Assembly (NCBI GenBank): GCA_017548165.1
Contig: JAFYMW010000116.1
Coordinates: forward strand, 1-32,655
Length of the DNA: 32,655 bases
DNA from: Bacteroidaceae bacterium
GTDB taxonomy: Bacteria > Bacteroidota > Bacteroidia > Bacteroidales > Bacteroidaceae
Direction: 5' to 3'
Below are positions 22,800 through 32,164 of the stretch, one piece after another. Made by a program: the position numbers and the translations under genes. The notes beneath the pieces are model-generated. The model searched no databases. It was given only the letters and a program-made list of their open reading frames with translations, and was not told where the DNA came from. How positions within the stretch are numbered: the stretch's first letter is position 1; each line of letters begins with the position of its first letter.

Positions 22800-23912
22800 A
22801 TGGAAAAGAGAAATGTAGCTCTGATAACAGGTGTTACTGGTCAGGATGGTAGCTATTTGAGCGAGTTCCTTATAGAAAAAGGTTATGAAGTGCACGGAAT
22901 CATCCGTCGTAGCAGCGTAGATTTCCGCGAACGTATCGCGCATCTGGAGGGGCATCCTCAGTTCCACCTGCATTATGGCGATATGGGCGACTCCATGTCA
23001 CTAGTAAAAGTGATTGCAGACGTGCGCCCCACCGAGATATACAACCTGGCAGCACAAAGTCATGTGCAGGTAAGTTTCGATGCACCCGAGTTTACGGCCG
23101 ACGTAGATGCCGTAGGTGTGCTTCGTGTGCTGGAGGCTGTACGTGCCAACCATCTGGAGAACGAATGTCGCATCTATCAGGCATCCACCTCCGAACTCTA
23201 TGGAAAGGTAGAGGAAGTTCCCCAGAACGAGAACACTCCCTTCCATCCCTATAGTCCATATGCCGTGGCAAAGCTCTATGGTTTCTGGATTATCAAGGAG
23301 TACCGTGAGGCATACAACATGTTCTGCTGTTCTGGTATATTGTTCAATCACGAGAGCGAGCGTCGTGGCGAAACCTTTGTTACACGCAAGATAACCCTGG
23401 CCGCTGCCCGTATAGCACAGGGTAAGCAGGAGAAACTCTTTCTTGGCAACTTGTCATCGCTTCGCGACTGGGGATATGCCAAGGATTACGTTGAATGTAT
23501 GTGGCTCATTCTTCAGCAGAACGAACCAGAGGACTTTGTCATCGCCACAGGTGTACAACACTCCGTGCGCGAGTTCACATATGCCGCATTCAAGGCTGCA
23601 GGCATCGAATTGAAATTCGAAGGTGAGGAGATGGACGAAAAAGGTGTCTGTGTGAATGGACCGGCCGAACTTGTAGGCAAGACACTCGTGGAGGTGAGTC
23701 CCGACTTTTATCGTCCCACCGATGTTGTCAATCTCTGGGGCGACCCCACCAAGGCCAAGACCAAACTTGGGTGGAATCCTGCCAAGACAACCTTCGAGCA
23801 GCTTGTCTCCATTATGGTTAAGCACGACATGGAGAAAGTTGCTGCTGATCATGTGGCCAGTGTGATGCGTACAAATCTTGCCGAATATCTGGAGAAAGGC
23901 TTGGTAAAATAA
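22800..23912 (+). CDS. gmd: GDP-mannose 4,6-dehydratase
   Basis: 370 residues, an extended short-chain dehydrogenase. The Rossmann motif is [12 protein letters not shown] (9-20) with RRSS for NADP (36-39). The active site is TSELYGK (130-136) and YAVAK (154-158, Tyr154 and Lys158). It turns GDP-mannose into GDP-4-keto-6-deoxymannose, the substrate of the next gene's product. Gaps of 20 and 28 bases link it to manC and fcl. From about 22900 the sequence becomes clearly GC-richer than the flanking genes (about 57% in a 60-base sample against about 35% in manC), a sign of mosaic origin. Confidence 0.96.
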   Translation: MEKRNVALITGVTGQDGSYLSEFLIEKGYEVHGIIRRSSVDFRERIAHLEGHPQFHLHYGDMGDSMSLVKVIADVRPTEIYNLAAQSHVQVSFDAPEFTADVDAVGVLRVLEAVRANHLENECRIYQASTSELYGKVEEVPQNENTPFHPYSPYAVAKLYGFWIIKEYREAYNMFCCSGILFNHESERRGETFVTRKITLAAARIAQGKQEKLFLGNLSSLRDWGYAKDYVECMWLILQQNEPEDFVIATGVQHSVREFTYAAFKAAGIELKFEGEEMDEKGVCVNGPAELVGKTLVEVSPDFYRPTDVVNLWGDPTKAKTKLGWNPAKTTFEQLVSIMVKHDMEKVAADHVASVMRTNLAEYLEKGLVK

Positions 23913-23940
23913 TTTCTCTATCATAGCGATTCATATTAGG

Positions 23941-24882
23941 ATGGAAAAGAACGCCAAAATATATGTTGCAGGACACCGTGGTATGGTGGGCAGTGCCATT
24001 GTTCGAGAGTTGCAGAGACAAGGCTACACCAACATCATCACCCGAACACATGCAGAACTGGATCTAATAAACCAGGAGGCCGTAAATCGATTTTTCGAGC
24101 AAGAGAAACCCGAATATGTCTTCTTAGCCGCCGCCAAGGTGGGTGGTATTATAGCTAATCATACGTCTTTGGCAGATTTTATGTACGAGAATATGATGCT
24201 TGAGATGAATGTAATTCATGCTGCTTGGAAGAATGGGTGTCAAAAATTGGAGTTTCTAGGTTCATCCTGTATATATCCTCGTATGGCTCCACAACCAATG
24301 CAGGAATCTTGTTTGCTTACGGGCGAATTAGAACAGACCAATGAGGCATATGCATTAGCAAAAATTAGTGGTTTGAAATACTGCGAATACCTTAATCGCC
24401 AGTATGGTACGGATTTTATTTCTGTGATGCCTACAAATTTATATGGACCCAACGATAACTATCATCCTACCCACTCACATGTATTGCCGGCGTTGATACG
24501 TCGTTTCCATGAAGCAAAAGAGATGGGGACGCAGGAGGTAACATGTTGGGGTGATGGTTCTCCATTGCGAGAGTTCCTGTATGTTGACGACCTAGCAAAC
24601 CTTTGCGTCTTTCTGATGAATAACTATAGTGGTAATGAAACAGTAAACGCAGGTACTGGCAAGGAATTGTCTATCCGTGAACTTACAGAAATTGTTGCCA
24701 AGGTTGTGGGTTACAATGGACGCATTCTATGGGATACTACCAAACCTAATGGAACTCCACGCAAGCTTTTGGATGTAAGTAAGGCAAAGGCGTTGGGGTG
24801 GACGTACAGCACAGAACTAGAAGATGGTATTAGGCTCAGTTATCAAGATTTTTTGAACAATCCTATGCGCGCAGAGCGTTGA
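23941..24882 (+). CDS. fcl: GDP-L-fucose synthase (epimerase/reductase)
   Basis: 313 residues, normal length. Motifs: [13 protein letters not shown] (8-20, NADP-binding), GSSCIYP (107-113, with Ser108 and Cys110), and the catalytic YALAK (137-141). Later, [11 protein letters not shown] and the DDLANLC region follow the family pattern. It epimerises and reduces the Gmd product to GDP-L-fucose. The first ~200 bases share the GC-rich style of gmd, then the composition returns to AT-ending codons near 24150. It is 83 bases before fkp, the largest gap in this operon, so a secondary promoter is possible. Confidence 0.96.
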   Translation: MEKNAKIYVAGHRGMVGSAIVRELQRQGYTNIITRTHAELDLINQEAVNRFFEQEKPEYVFLAAAKVGGIIANHTSLADFMYENMMLEMNVIHAAWKNGCQKLEFLGSSCIYPRMAPQPMQESCLLTGELEQTNEAYALAKISGLKYCEYLNRQYGTDFISVMPTNLYGPNDNYHPTHSHVLPALIRRFHEAKEMGTQEVTCWGDGSPLREFLYVDDLANLCVFLMNNYSGNETVNAGTGKELSIRELTEIVAKVVGYNGRILWDTTKPNGTPRKLLDVSKAKALGWTYSTELEDGIRLSYQDFLNNPMRAER

Positions 24883-24965
24883 TGACGAAATATAATTTGG
24901 ATGGCCTACTTATTATAGAGTTGTTAATTAATAAAAGTATATTAAATTAAATCCAATATAGTGAT

Positions 24966-27803
24966 ATGAAGAAACTGTTATCTCTTCCTCCTAATTTGGT
25001 GGAGTGTTTTCACGATGTAGCTAATGTAAGTCGTGACGAATATTTCTGTACTTCCGATCCTGTTGGTGCAAGATTGGGAAGTGGTGGTGGTACCAATTGG
25101 CTTATGGAGGCTTGTCATCAGGATGAGGCTCCTGAATTGTCTTTCGAGGAGTGGCTTTCACAAGAGAAACGTATCTTGTTGCATGCCGGAGGTCAAAGTC
25201 GTAGATTGCCAAGTTATGCTCCTAGTGGTAAGGTGCTTACACCCATACCTGTTTTTCGTTGGGCACGTGGTCAGCGTATTGGCCAGAACCTGTTGCAACT
25301 TCAGTTGCCTTTGTATCAAAATATAATGAATTCTGCTCCCCAGGGATTGCGTACTTTAATAGCATCGGGCGATGTATATATCCGTGCAGGCAAGCTTCAA
25401 CAGATTCCTGATGTAGATGTGGTGTGCTATGGATTGTGGGTCGATCCATCGTTGGCAAAGAATCATGGTGTATTCCTATCTAAACGAGAGACCCCAGAGG
25501 TGTTGGATTTTGTCTTGCAGAAACCAAGTGTAGAAACCTTGGGAGAATTGATGCATTCGCACCTCTTCCTGATGGACATAGGCATATGGCTGCTTTCAGA
25601 CAAGGCCGTAAATTTGCTTATGAGCAAGAGCACAGGTGCAGATGGCAGCATCTTAAATTACGACCTATATAGTGATTTCGGTCAGGCATTGGGCGAGAAT
25701 CCCACAATAAAGGACGAGGAGCTGTCGCAATTAAAAGTTGCGGTATTGCCTTTGCAGGATGGCGAATTTTATCACTATGGAACTTCTCGCGAGATGATTA
25801 GTTCAACAATGGCTATTCAAAATTTGGTTTATGACCAAAGAGCTATTATGCATCTTGGGGTTAAGGCCCATCCCAGTATCTTTACCCAGAATTGTCATCA
25901 CGACATAACTTTCCTTCCAACCAACAAAAATACATGGATAGAAAATTCGTGGGTTCCCGCTTCTTGGACATTGACTCACGAGAATATCGTTACTGGTGTG
26001 CCCAAGAACGATTGGAGTATTTGCCTGCAACCAGGAATTTGTGTAGATATAGTACCTATTGGGGAAAATCAATGGGTTTTGCGCCCTTATGGTTTTAACG
26101 ATGCTATGCGAGGTGCATTGGCTGATGATTCAACGGAATACTTAGGCCTACCTGTTAAGGAATGGTTAGAGAAACGTGGTATATCTGTGGACGAGGTTGA
26201 AGGCAACAAGGATTTGCAGAATAGCCGTATTTTCCCAGTATGTGACAATATTGAGGATATGGGCAAGTTGTTGCAATGGATGATTGCCGAGTGTCCCGAG
26301 GGAACAGTCGAAATGTGGCGACAGACCAATCGTCTTTCTGCTAACGAAATCAGTGATATGGCCAATCTGCGTCGTTTGCAAGAGCAACGTCTTGAATTCA
26401 GAAAGGAGAACCTCACGGCTTTGGCCAGCAATCATCGTTGTAGCATATTCTATCAGACAAACCTGAATGATCTTGCAAACGAGTTTCACAAGCTTCAGGT
26501 TCCTGTTCCTGATGTGTTGCCTGAAACAGAACCTCTGTTGAAGCGTATTAATGACCATATGTTCCGTTCTCAGTTGATGGAATTCAATGGTCAGGACGGA
26601 ACAGCCGAGGGTGCAAGAGCTTTTTCTTTGCTAAGCGAAGGATTGACAGAGGGAGTACTGATGCACAAGCAAATGCCCCACCTAGATGTTTATAGCGATC
26701 AGATTGTGTGGGGAAGAAGTCCTGTACGAATAGATTTGGCAGGTGGATGGACAGATACACCTCCATATTGCTTGACATCTGGTGGTAGTGTCGTAAATAT
26801 GGCTATAGAATTGAATGGACAGCCTCCTTTGCAGACATATATAAAACCTTGTAATGAATATCATATTGTACTTCGTAGTATTGATCTTGGTGCGATAGAG
26901 ACTCTTACCACATGGTCTGAATTGGCAGATTTTGCTAAGGTTGGCTCTCCTTTCTCTATTCCAAAGGCAGCGTTGGCTTTAGCTGGCTTCTTACCAAATT
27001 TCTGTGAAAAGAAGTATAAATCATTGGAGGAACAACTTAAGGACTTCGGTTGTGGTATTGAAGTGACATTGCTCAGTGCCATACCTGCTGGTAGTGGTTT
27101 AGGTACAAGTTCTATCCTTGCAGCAACGGTATTGGGTGCTGTTAGTGATTTCTGTGGATTGGGTTGGAGTAAAAACGAAATATGCAACCGTACTCTTGTT
27201 CTCGAGCAGTTGCTTACTACAGGTGGCGGATGGCAGGATCAGTATGGTGGTGTGCTTCATGGAGTGAAATTGCTGACAACACAGGGAGGCTTCGAACAGA
27301 CTCCTGAGATTAGCTGGCTTAGCGACAATTTGTTTACCGATCCTCAGTATCAAGCATGTCACTTGTTATACTATACCGGTATAACCAGAACAGCAAAGAA
27401 GATTCTTGCTGAGATAGTTCGTAGCATGTTCCTTTATGAAACGGATAATCTTATGCTTTTGGATGAGATGAAGACACATGCCTATGATATGTCTCAGGCG
27501 ATAATGAAGGGCAACTTTACTCAACTCGGCAGCATGGTAGGCAAGACATGGACTCAGAACCAGTTGCTTGATAGCGGTACAAATCCCGAGCAAGTACAGT
27601 CCATTATAAATAAGGTGCAGGATTTGTGCCTGGGCTTGAAACTGCCTGGAGCTGGTGGTGGAGGTTTCCTGTATATGATAGCAAAGGATCCTCTTGCAGC
27701 TTTGCGCATACGCGAGATTCTTAATCACGAACGTCCCAACGAGCGAGCTCGCTTTGTAGAGATGAGCATCTCTCGTACAGGTCTTCAGATTTCAAGAAGT
27801 TGA
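24966..27803 (+). CDS. fkp: Bifunctional L-fucokinase / GDP-L-fucose pyrophosphorylase
   Basis: 945 residues, close to the ~950 of Bacteroides Fkp. The N-terminal half is the fucose-1-phosphate guanylyltransferase with the GGQSRRLPSYAPSGK loop (75-89). The linker contains beta-helix-like repeats. The C-terminal half, from about 580 (WGRSPVRIDLAGGWTDTPPY), is a GHMP kinase with the ATP-binding PAGSGLGTSS loop at about 705-714 and LPGAGGGGF near the end. It phosphorylates free L-fucose and then makes GDP-fucose, so this cell can salvage environmental (for example host-mucin) fucose. It lies directly after the de novo genes gmd and fcl. GDP-fucose is used for capsule and glycoprotein fucosylation in Bacteroides. 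Confidence 0.97.
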   Translation: MKKLLSLPPNLVECFHDVANVSRDEYFCTSDPVGARLGSGGGTNWLMEACHQDEAPELSFEEWLSQEKRILLHAGGQSRRLPSYAPSGKVLTPIPVFRWARGQRIGQNLLQLQLPLYQNIMNSAPQGLRTLIASGDVYIRAGKLQQIPDVDVVCYGLWVDPSLAKNHGVFLSKRETPEVLDFVLQKPSVETLGELMHSHLFLMDIGIWLLSDKAVNLLMSKSTGADGSILNYDLYSDFGQALGENPTIKDEELSQLKVAVLPLQDGEFYHYGTSREMISSTMAIQNLVYDQRAIMHLGVKAHPSIFTQNCHHDITFLPTNKNTWIENSWVPASWTLTHENIVTGVPKNDWSICLQPGICVDIVPIGENQWVLRPYGFNDAMRGALADDSTEYLGLPVKEWLEKRGISVDEVEGNKDLQNSRIFPVCDNIEDMGKLLQWMIAECPEGTVEMWRQTNRLSANEISDMANLRRLQEQRLEFRKENLTALASNHRCSIFYQTNLNDLANEFHKLQVPVPDVLPETEPLLKRINDHMFRSQLMEFNGQDGTAEGARAFSLLSEGLTEGVLMHKQMPHLDVYSDQIVWGRSPVRIDLAGGWTDTPPYCLTSGGSVVNMAIELNGQPPLQTYIKPCNEYHIVLRSIDLGAIETLTTWSELADFAKVGSPFSIPKAALALAGFLPNFCEKKYKSLEEQLKDFGCGIEVTLLSAIPAGSGLGTSSILAATVLGAVSDFCGLGWSKNEICNRTLVLEQLLTTGGGWQDQYGGVLHGVKLLTTQGGFEQTPEISWLSDNLFTDPQYQACHLLYYTGITRTAKKILAEIVRSMFLYETDNLMLLDEMKTHAYDMSQAIMKGNFTQLGSMVGKTWTQNQLLDSGTNPEQVQSIINKVQDLCLGLKLPGAGGGGFLYMIAKDPLAALRIREILNHERPNERARFVEMSISRTGLQISRS

Positions 27804-27837
27804 AGCGATTTCCATTAGTTGGAATTATGATAGAATT

Positions 27838-27905
27838 AACTATGGGTGTGTTTTGAAGGGTGATAAAGCAGTATTTTGAAACATACCCATAGTTTTATAT
27901 TTTCT
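27838..27905 (+). terminator. Probable terminator of the fabD-fkp operon
   Basis: AACTATGGGTGTGTTT (27838-27853) pairs with AAACATACCCATAGTT (27879-27894) as a 16-bp stem with one G-U pair and a 25-base loop, followed by TTATATTTTC. The stem is long but the loop is large; it lies 34 bases after the fkp stop codon. Confidence 0.7.
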
Positions 27906-27963
27906 AGGACATAGTCTTCTTTGTGTAACCTAGTCCTCTATATATAACCGTGGCATTTGCCAA

Positions 27964-29109
27964 TTATAGACGAGAAGCATAGTATAGATAGTCTTCAGGT
28001 CGTGCCTCGTTGGGGAAGATGTCACGAAAGAATATCTGTGTATCTTTGGGGTTGAGCATGATGGCCTGCTGAAGATAGTACAGAAACTCAGCCCGATGTC
28101 CGGTTTGGTAATAGCAATATGCCTGTGCTGGACAGATGGCTACATTTATGTCATGCCTTTTTTCTTCGTACTCGGCACTCTTTGCTATTTCCTCTATTTC
28201 TTTTAGAATGCTTGTTGCTGTGGTAAAGTCTTGGCAATCCATAAACACCTGAGCTATGGTACGCATAGTGTGAATATGGTCTTCGGATTTGGTTAGGGCT
28301 TCAGAGAAGAAAGCCAAAGCCCTGTCTTTTTGATGGAAAAGCAGATAAATGTGCCCTTTTAGCAGGTTGTAATCTACCTTGGTATATGGATCGTTGTAAT
28401 TGACAGATCTCTCCAATGCATCCAATGCCTCTTGCATGTTGCCAATTCGTGCTTCGGTATATGAACGTTGTAGGCATATGTTGAGGTGCTCGGGACTAAG
28501 TCCTTGGCTAAGCTCCTCAGCTTTTGTAAGCATATCGTTGGCTTCATGAAAGCGCTCGAGAAAGCATAGATTGAAGGCGGCATGATATAGAGCTAATTCG
28601 TCATCAGGACAGCGCTCGATATATTGGTTAAATATTTCGCTTGCCTCATAAAACCTATCTTGTCTTGACAATGCATATGCCTTTTGGAGTAGGGCATGCA
28701 GGTTGTCTGGTTGTATTGCCAAAGTGTATTCTGCACTGTCCAAAGCTTCAGCAAAAAGTTCGCATTGTAATTGTGCGTCAGCAAGATTCAACCAAGCCTG
28801 AACGTCAAATGGCGTGTTGTCTAAAACTCTGTTCAACCACACAATAGCCTCTTGCCATTGTTGTGTTTCGAACATTATGTCTGCCATCATTGTAACAGGG
28901 TCTTCGCTATCGGGATGCAACTGCAAGGCAAGCTCGGTAGCCTTTTTAGCTTCCGTATGCTTGCCCTGTGTCATATAGTAATCGGCTACATCAATCAGTT
29001 CGTCGCTATCCATATATGGATTTTGACCACTATTGATTGTCTGTTCGTAGCGATTAATAATGTCTAGAAACTCTTCCGACTGGAAGTAGTCGTCCTCTTC
29101 CTGTTGCAT
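27964..29109 (-). CDS. Tetratricopeptide-repeat protein
   Basis: 381 residues, acidic N-terminus (MQQEEDDYFQSEEFLDI) and then a series of helix-pair TPR units from about residue 38 to 360, for example AKKATELALQLHPDSEDPVT, WLNRVLDNTPFDVQAWLNLA, ALDSAEYTLAIQPDNLHALL and ASEIFNQYIERCPDDELALY. There is no signal peptide or membrane segment, so it is a cytoplasmic scaffold, partner unknown. It follows glnS by 64 bases on the same strand and may be co-transcribed with it. Confidence 0.88.
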   Translation of the reverse strand: MQQEEDDYFQSEEFLDIINRYEQTINSGQNPYMDSDELIDVADYYMTQGKHTEAKKATELALQLHPDSEDPVTMMADIMFETQQWQEAIVWLNRVLDNTPFDVQAWLNLADAQLQCELFAEALDSAEYTLAIQPDNLHALLQKAYALSRQDRFYEASEIFNQYIERCPDDELALYHAAFNLCFLERFHEANDMLTKAEELSQGLSPEHLNICLQRSYTEARIGNMQEALDALERSVNYNDPYTKVDYNLLKGHIYLLFHQKDRALAFFSEALTKSEDHIHTMRTIAQVFMDCQDFTTATSILKEIEEIAKSAEYEEKRHDINVAICPAQAYCYYQTGHRAEFLYYLQQAIMLNPKDTQIFFRDIFPNEARPEDYLYYASRL

Positions 29110-29128
29110 GATGGTTTGGTTTCCGAGT

Positions 29129-29163
29129 TATCAGAGTATTCCGATTATTCTGATTACTCCGAC
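29129..29163. repeat. Short tandem/palindromic repeat between glnS and the TPR gene
   Basis: The plus strand reads ATCAGAGTATTCCGATTATT then CTGATTACTCCGAC. TTCCGATTA and TTCTGATTA are tandem 9-base units, flanked by AGAGTA and TACTCC, which can pair. It may form a weak hairpin in the glnS transcript. Confidence 0.45.
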
Positions 29164-29173
29164 AATCTCTTGT

Positions 29174-30925
29174 TTATTTTGTGTCCCTCAGCCCTACGGT
29201 CTTGTTGAAGACGGGGTGCTCGGGTGTGGAGTCGGTATCCACGTTGTAGTAGCCTATGCGCTGGAACTGCAGGTATGAGAGGTGGGGCAGGGTAGCAGCC
29301 CACTCTTCGATGAAGGCGTTCTTGTTCACGCGCAGAGAGTCGGGATTGAGGAATGGACGCATTGCATCGATACCGCGCACACCATTCTCCTTCTCATACT
29401 GCTTGATGGCATCGCGAGGATTCTCGCATGTCCATAGGCAGTTGTAGTCGCGTACCTCGCAAGGTATGCTATGCTGGCAACTAACCCAATGCAGGGTCTT
29501 GCCCTTGATCTTGCGGTCGGCACCAGGCATACCGCTACGGCTATCGGGGTCGTAGGTGGCATGTATGCAGATGATGTTGCCTTCTGCATCTTTCTCGATG
29601 CACTTGCTTGCATCCTCGTCGCACTTGATGATGTAGGCATTCTTCAAGCGTACCTCCTTGCCGGGACCAAGGCGCATGAACTTCTTGCCTCCGTCCTCCA
29701 TAAAGTCCTCGCGCTCGATGTAGAGTTCGCGTGAGAAGCGTATGATGTGTGTGCCTGAATTCTCGTCCTCGGGGTTGTTGATTGCCTGCATCTCCTCTAC
29801 CTGTCCCTCGGGATAGTTGTCGATGATGAGTTTGACGGGATCTACCACGGCGCTAACGCGAAGTGCACGGGTGTTGAGGTCCTCGCGGCAGGCGGCCTCC
29901 ATCAGTTTAATGTCGTTCAGTGCATCAAAGGTGGTGTAGCCAATCTTGTCAATGAACTTCAGTATTGCCTGGGGGCTATAACCACGGCGACGGATACCGC
30001 AGATGGTTGGCATGCGGGGGTCGTCCCAGCCGTTTACCACGCCCTCCTTGGTCAGGATGAGCAGGTTGCGCTTGGACATGAGTGTGTAGTTGAGGTTCAG
30101 CTTGTTGAACTCAAACTGGCGTGGGCGGTTGTCCTCTATGTCTCCCTCGTCGCCCTTCCACTCCTTAATCCATGTTACGAACAGGTCGTAGAGGTCGCGG
30201 TGAGGCACGAACTCCAGTGTGCAGATAGAGTGTGTCACGCCCTCCAGGTAGTCGCTCTGTCCGTGTGTGAAGTCGTACATTGGGTAAGCGTTCCACTTGC
30301 TGCCTGTGCGCCAGTGAGGCATGTTCAGCACGCGGTACATGATGGGGTCGCGGAAGTGCATGTTGGGGCTTGCCATGTCTATCTTGGCACGCAGAATCAT
30401 CTTGCCAGGCTCCACATTGCCCGAGTTCATCTCGCGGAAAAGAGCTAGGCTCTCCTCTGCGGGGCGGTCGCGGTAGGGACTGTTCTGACCCGCTTCTGTT
30501 GGAGTGCCCTTCTGTGCCGCAATTTCCTCCGAGGTCTGCTCGTCGATGTATGCCTTGCCCGTCAGTATGCACCATTCGGCAAAGTCCCACAGATCCTGGA
30601 AGTAGTCGCTGGCATAGCACACCTTGCCCCACTTGTAGCCCAGCCACTGGATGTCGCGCTCTATGGCACGCACATATTCCATGTCCTCCTTCTGCGGGTT
30701 GGTATCATCCATGCGCAGGTTGCACACGCCGCCAAATTTCTCTGCCACACCGAAGTCCATGGCAATGGCTTTGGCATGACCAATGTGCAGGTAGCCGTTG
30801 GGCTCGGGTGGGAAGCGGGTCTGCAATCGTCCGCCGTTTTTACCCTCTGCCAGGTCCTCTACAATCTGCTTCTCAATGAAGTTGAGACTCTTTACGGGAG
30901 CCTCTTGTGTTTCAATAGTTGCCAT
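29174..30925 (-). CDS. glnS: Glutaminyl-tRNA synthetase
   Basis: 583 residues, class I synthetase. The ATP site RFPPEPNGYLHIGHAKAIAM (37-56, HIGH at 47-50) and the GlnRS-specific NLRMDDTNPQKED contact region are present. The second ATP motif is LMSKRNL (about 282-288), followed by GWDDPRMPTICGIRRRGY. The C-terminal anticodon-binding beta-barrels are complete (ending VFNKTVGLRDTK). It charges tRNA-Gln directly, so glutamine codons do not depend on the amidotransferase route in this organism. A -7 box lies 35 bases upstream. Confidence 0.97.
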   Translation of the reverse strand: MATIETQEAPVKSLNFIEKQIVEDLAEGKNGGRLQTRFPPEPNGYLHIGHAKAIAMDFGVAEKFGGVCNLRMDDTNPQKEDMEYVRAIERDIQWLGYKWGKVCYASDYFQDLWDFAEWCILTGKAYIDEQTSEEIAAQKGTPTEAGQNSPYRDRPAEESLALFREMNSGNVEPGKMILRAKIDMASPNMHFRDPIMYRVLNMPHWRTGSKWNAYPMYDFTHGQSDYLEGVTHSICTLEFVPHRDLYDLFVTWIKEWKGDEGDIEDNRPRQFEFNKLNLNYTLMSKRNLLILTKEGVVNGWDDPRMPTICGIRRRGYSPQAILKFIDKIGYTTFDALNDIKLMEAACREDLNTRALRVSAVVDPVKLIIDNYPEGQVEEMQAINNPEDENSGTHIIRFSRELYIEREDFMEDGGKKFMRLGPGKEVRLKNAYIIKCDEDASKCIEKDAEGNIICIHATYDPDSRSGMPGADRKIKGKTLHWVSCQHSIPCEVRDYNCLWTCENPRDAIKQYEKENGVRGIDAMRPFLNPDSLRVNKNAFIEEWAATLPHLSYLQFQRIGYYNVDTDSTPEHPVFNKTVGLRDTK

Positions 30926-30960
30926 TATTTTGTGAATGTCTTTTTATTAATTTCAGGCGC

Positions 30961-30968
30961 CAAAGTTA
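30961..30968 (-). promoter_or_regulatory. -7 promoter box TAACTTTG for glnS
   Basis: The reverse strand reads TAACTTTG followed by GCGCC, 35 bases before the glnS ATG. No TTTG is found at the -33 distance. Confidence 0.5.
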
Positions 30969-31013
30969 CAAATATCTTTCAATATATAAGGTATGCTTTG
31001 GAGCAAAAATAGT

Positions 31014-31886
31014 TTAAAGTCCGCAGAAATAGCCCAATTTGTAGAGTTGGAATATGCTGATTGGTGCAAATCGAGAATGTAATAGTCTTTTTGTGATGGG
31101 CAATAGCATGAGGTGTGTTAGTGCTATGACGCGGTGCAGATGAAGTGCATGAAGTCTGTGGTATAATTTGGTCAATTTGGTGTCTGGCCACACTTCTTGG
31201 GGCAATGAGTGTAGAGTGCGCAGAGCCTGTCTGCTTTTGGCCAGAAACCCTTTGTTGGTATCAATGTCCAAATGTATAAGTCTGTTTTCTAGATGGTATA
31301 TTTTCTTGTTCTGTCGTTGTAATTGTTGGATGAGGATGATGTCCTCATAACCATACTGAGTGATTGCTTCCAAGAAACCAGTTTGTATAAATGCTTCACG
31401 GCTGATCATAAAGTTTTGTGTCGTCAAAGATTCGTAGGGATGTTCTTGACGATATGAAACCGTTAATTTTCGTGCCACTCGTGTTTCGTAGGTCCATCTG
31501 AGTTCACACCCAGGAGGGCAGGTTTCTGTGTTCTTCATCCCTCCGCAAAAGGCATCTGCAACATGGTTTTCTGTTGCCGTTAGATAGTCTTTAATGTAGT
31601 TTGGATTGTCAATCTTTGTGTCACAATCCATGATTAAAATCCATTTCCCGGATGAGAGTTCGAAGAGCCTGTTAAGAATGCGTGCTCGTCCTAGGTTTTC
31701 TGTTGGTTCAAAAATCTTGCATTGCTTTAGTGTGGCAATATATTGAAAGGCAGCAATAGCCTTGGGGTCAGTGCTTTTGTCGTTGCCTATAATTATTTCT
31801 GCATCTTCGGGTATTTGTTCTAATAAATCTTGTACTAATTGTGAGCAATCCCAATTGTATGATGGTATAAGAATGGATAGTGTCAT
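31014..31886 (-). CDS. Family 2 glycosyltransferase
   Basis: 290 residues with a GT-A fold. The start MTLSILIPSYNWD, the nucleotide-binding GNDKSTD (34-40) and the metal-binding DCD in MDCDTKID (86-93) are the GT2 hallmarks; YEDIILIQQL (180-189) carries the acidic catalytic-base region. The C-terminal ~70 residues are basic and partly hydrophobic (VIALTHLMLLPITKRLLHSR), perhaps membrane-associated. It should move a sugar from a nucleotide donor to a surface glycan or similar acceptor; donor and acceptor are unknown. It lies upstream of glnS on the same strand and its leader contains four 22-bp repeats. Confidence 0.88.
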   Translation of the reverse strand: MTLSILIPSYNWDCSQLVQDLLEQIPEDAEIIIGNDKSTDPKAIAAFQYIATLKQCKIFEPTENLGRARILNRLFELSSGKWILIMDCDTKIDNPNYIKDYLTATENHVADAFCGGMKNTETCPPGCELRWTYETRVARKLTVSYRQEHPYESLTTQNFMISREAFIQTGFLEAITQYGYEDIILIQQLQRQNKKIYHLENRLIHLDIDTNKGFLAKSRQALRTLHSLPQEVWPDTKLTKLYHRLHALHLHRVIALTHLMLLPITKRLLHSRFAPISIFQLYKLGYFCGL

Positions 31887-31912
31887 GTTGGTGTCCTAAT
31901 GGTATTAATTTA

Positions 31913-31998
31913 GACGTCGTATTGTCTAGCCTCATTCGATGTATTGTCTTCGTTCATTCGACGTATTGTCTGAGGTCATTCAATGTATTGTCTAATTT
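31913..31998 (-). repeat. Four 22-bp-phased repeats in the glycosyltransferase leader
   Basis: On the plus strand GTATTGTCT begins at 31919, 31941, 31963 and 31985, exactly 22 bases apart. The fuller unit in three copies is CATTCRAYGTATTGTCT plus five variable bases. The first copy keeps GACGTCGTATTGTCT. The array lies between the candidate promoter box (32035) and the ATG (31886), so it would be transcribed. Confidence 0.88.
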
Positions 31999-32034
31999 AG
32001 TGCTTTATGAAGAGTAAATTTCTACTCCACTATA

Positions 32035-32042
32035 CAAATATA
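32035..32042 (-). promoter_or_regulatory. -7 promoter box TATATTTG for the glycosyltransferase
   Basis: The reverse strand reads TATATTTG followed by TATAG, matching TAnnTTTG. It would give a ~145-base leader containing the 22-bp repeats. A TTTC 17 bases upstream is a weak -33 candidate. Confidence 0.45.
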
Positions 32043-32147
32043 CGATAAAAAGATGATTGGAAATGTATGATGGTGTAGTAAACTTATTTTTTCTACTTAG
32101 AATATCACTTTTTATCTGCTAATTACTATTCTCTGCTTTAATTTTGC

Positions 32148-32155
32148 TATCTTTG
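32148..32155 (+). promoter_or_regulatory. -7 promoter box TATCTTTG for rarA
   Basis: TATCTTTG ends only nine bases before the rarA ATG, so the transcript would have a leader of only a few bases. No TTTG is present at -33. Confidence 0.5.
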
Positions 32156-32164
32156 TAACCAACT

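Noticed and set aside
31913-31998. CRISPR array
   Set aside because: The period is 22 bases with only about five variable bases between cores, far too short for spacers, and no cas gene is present.
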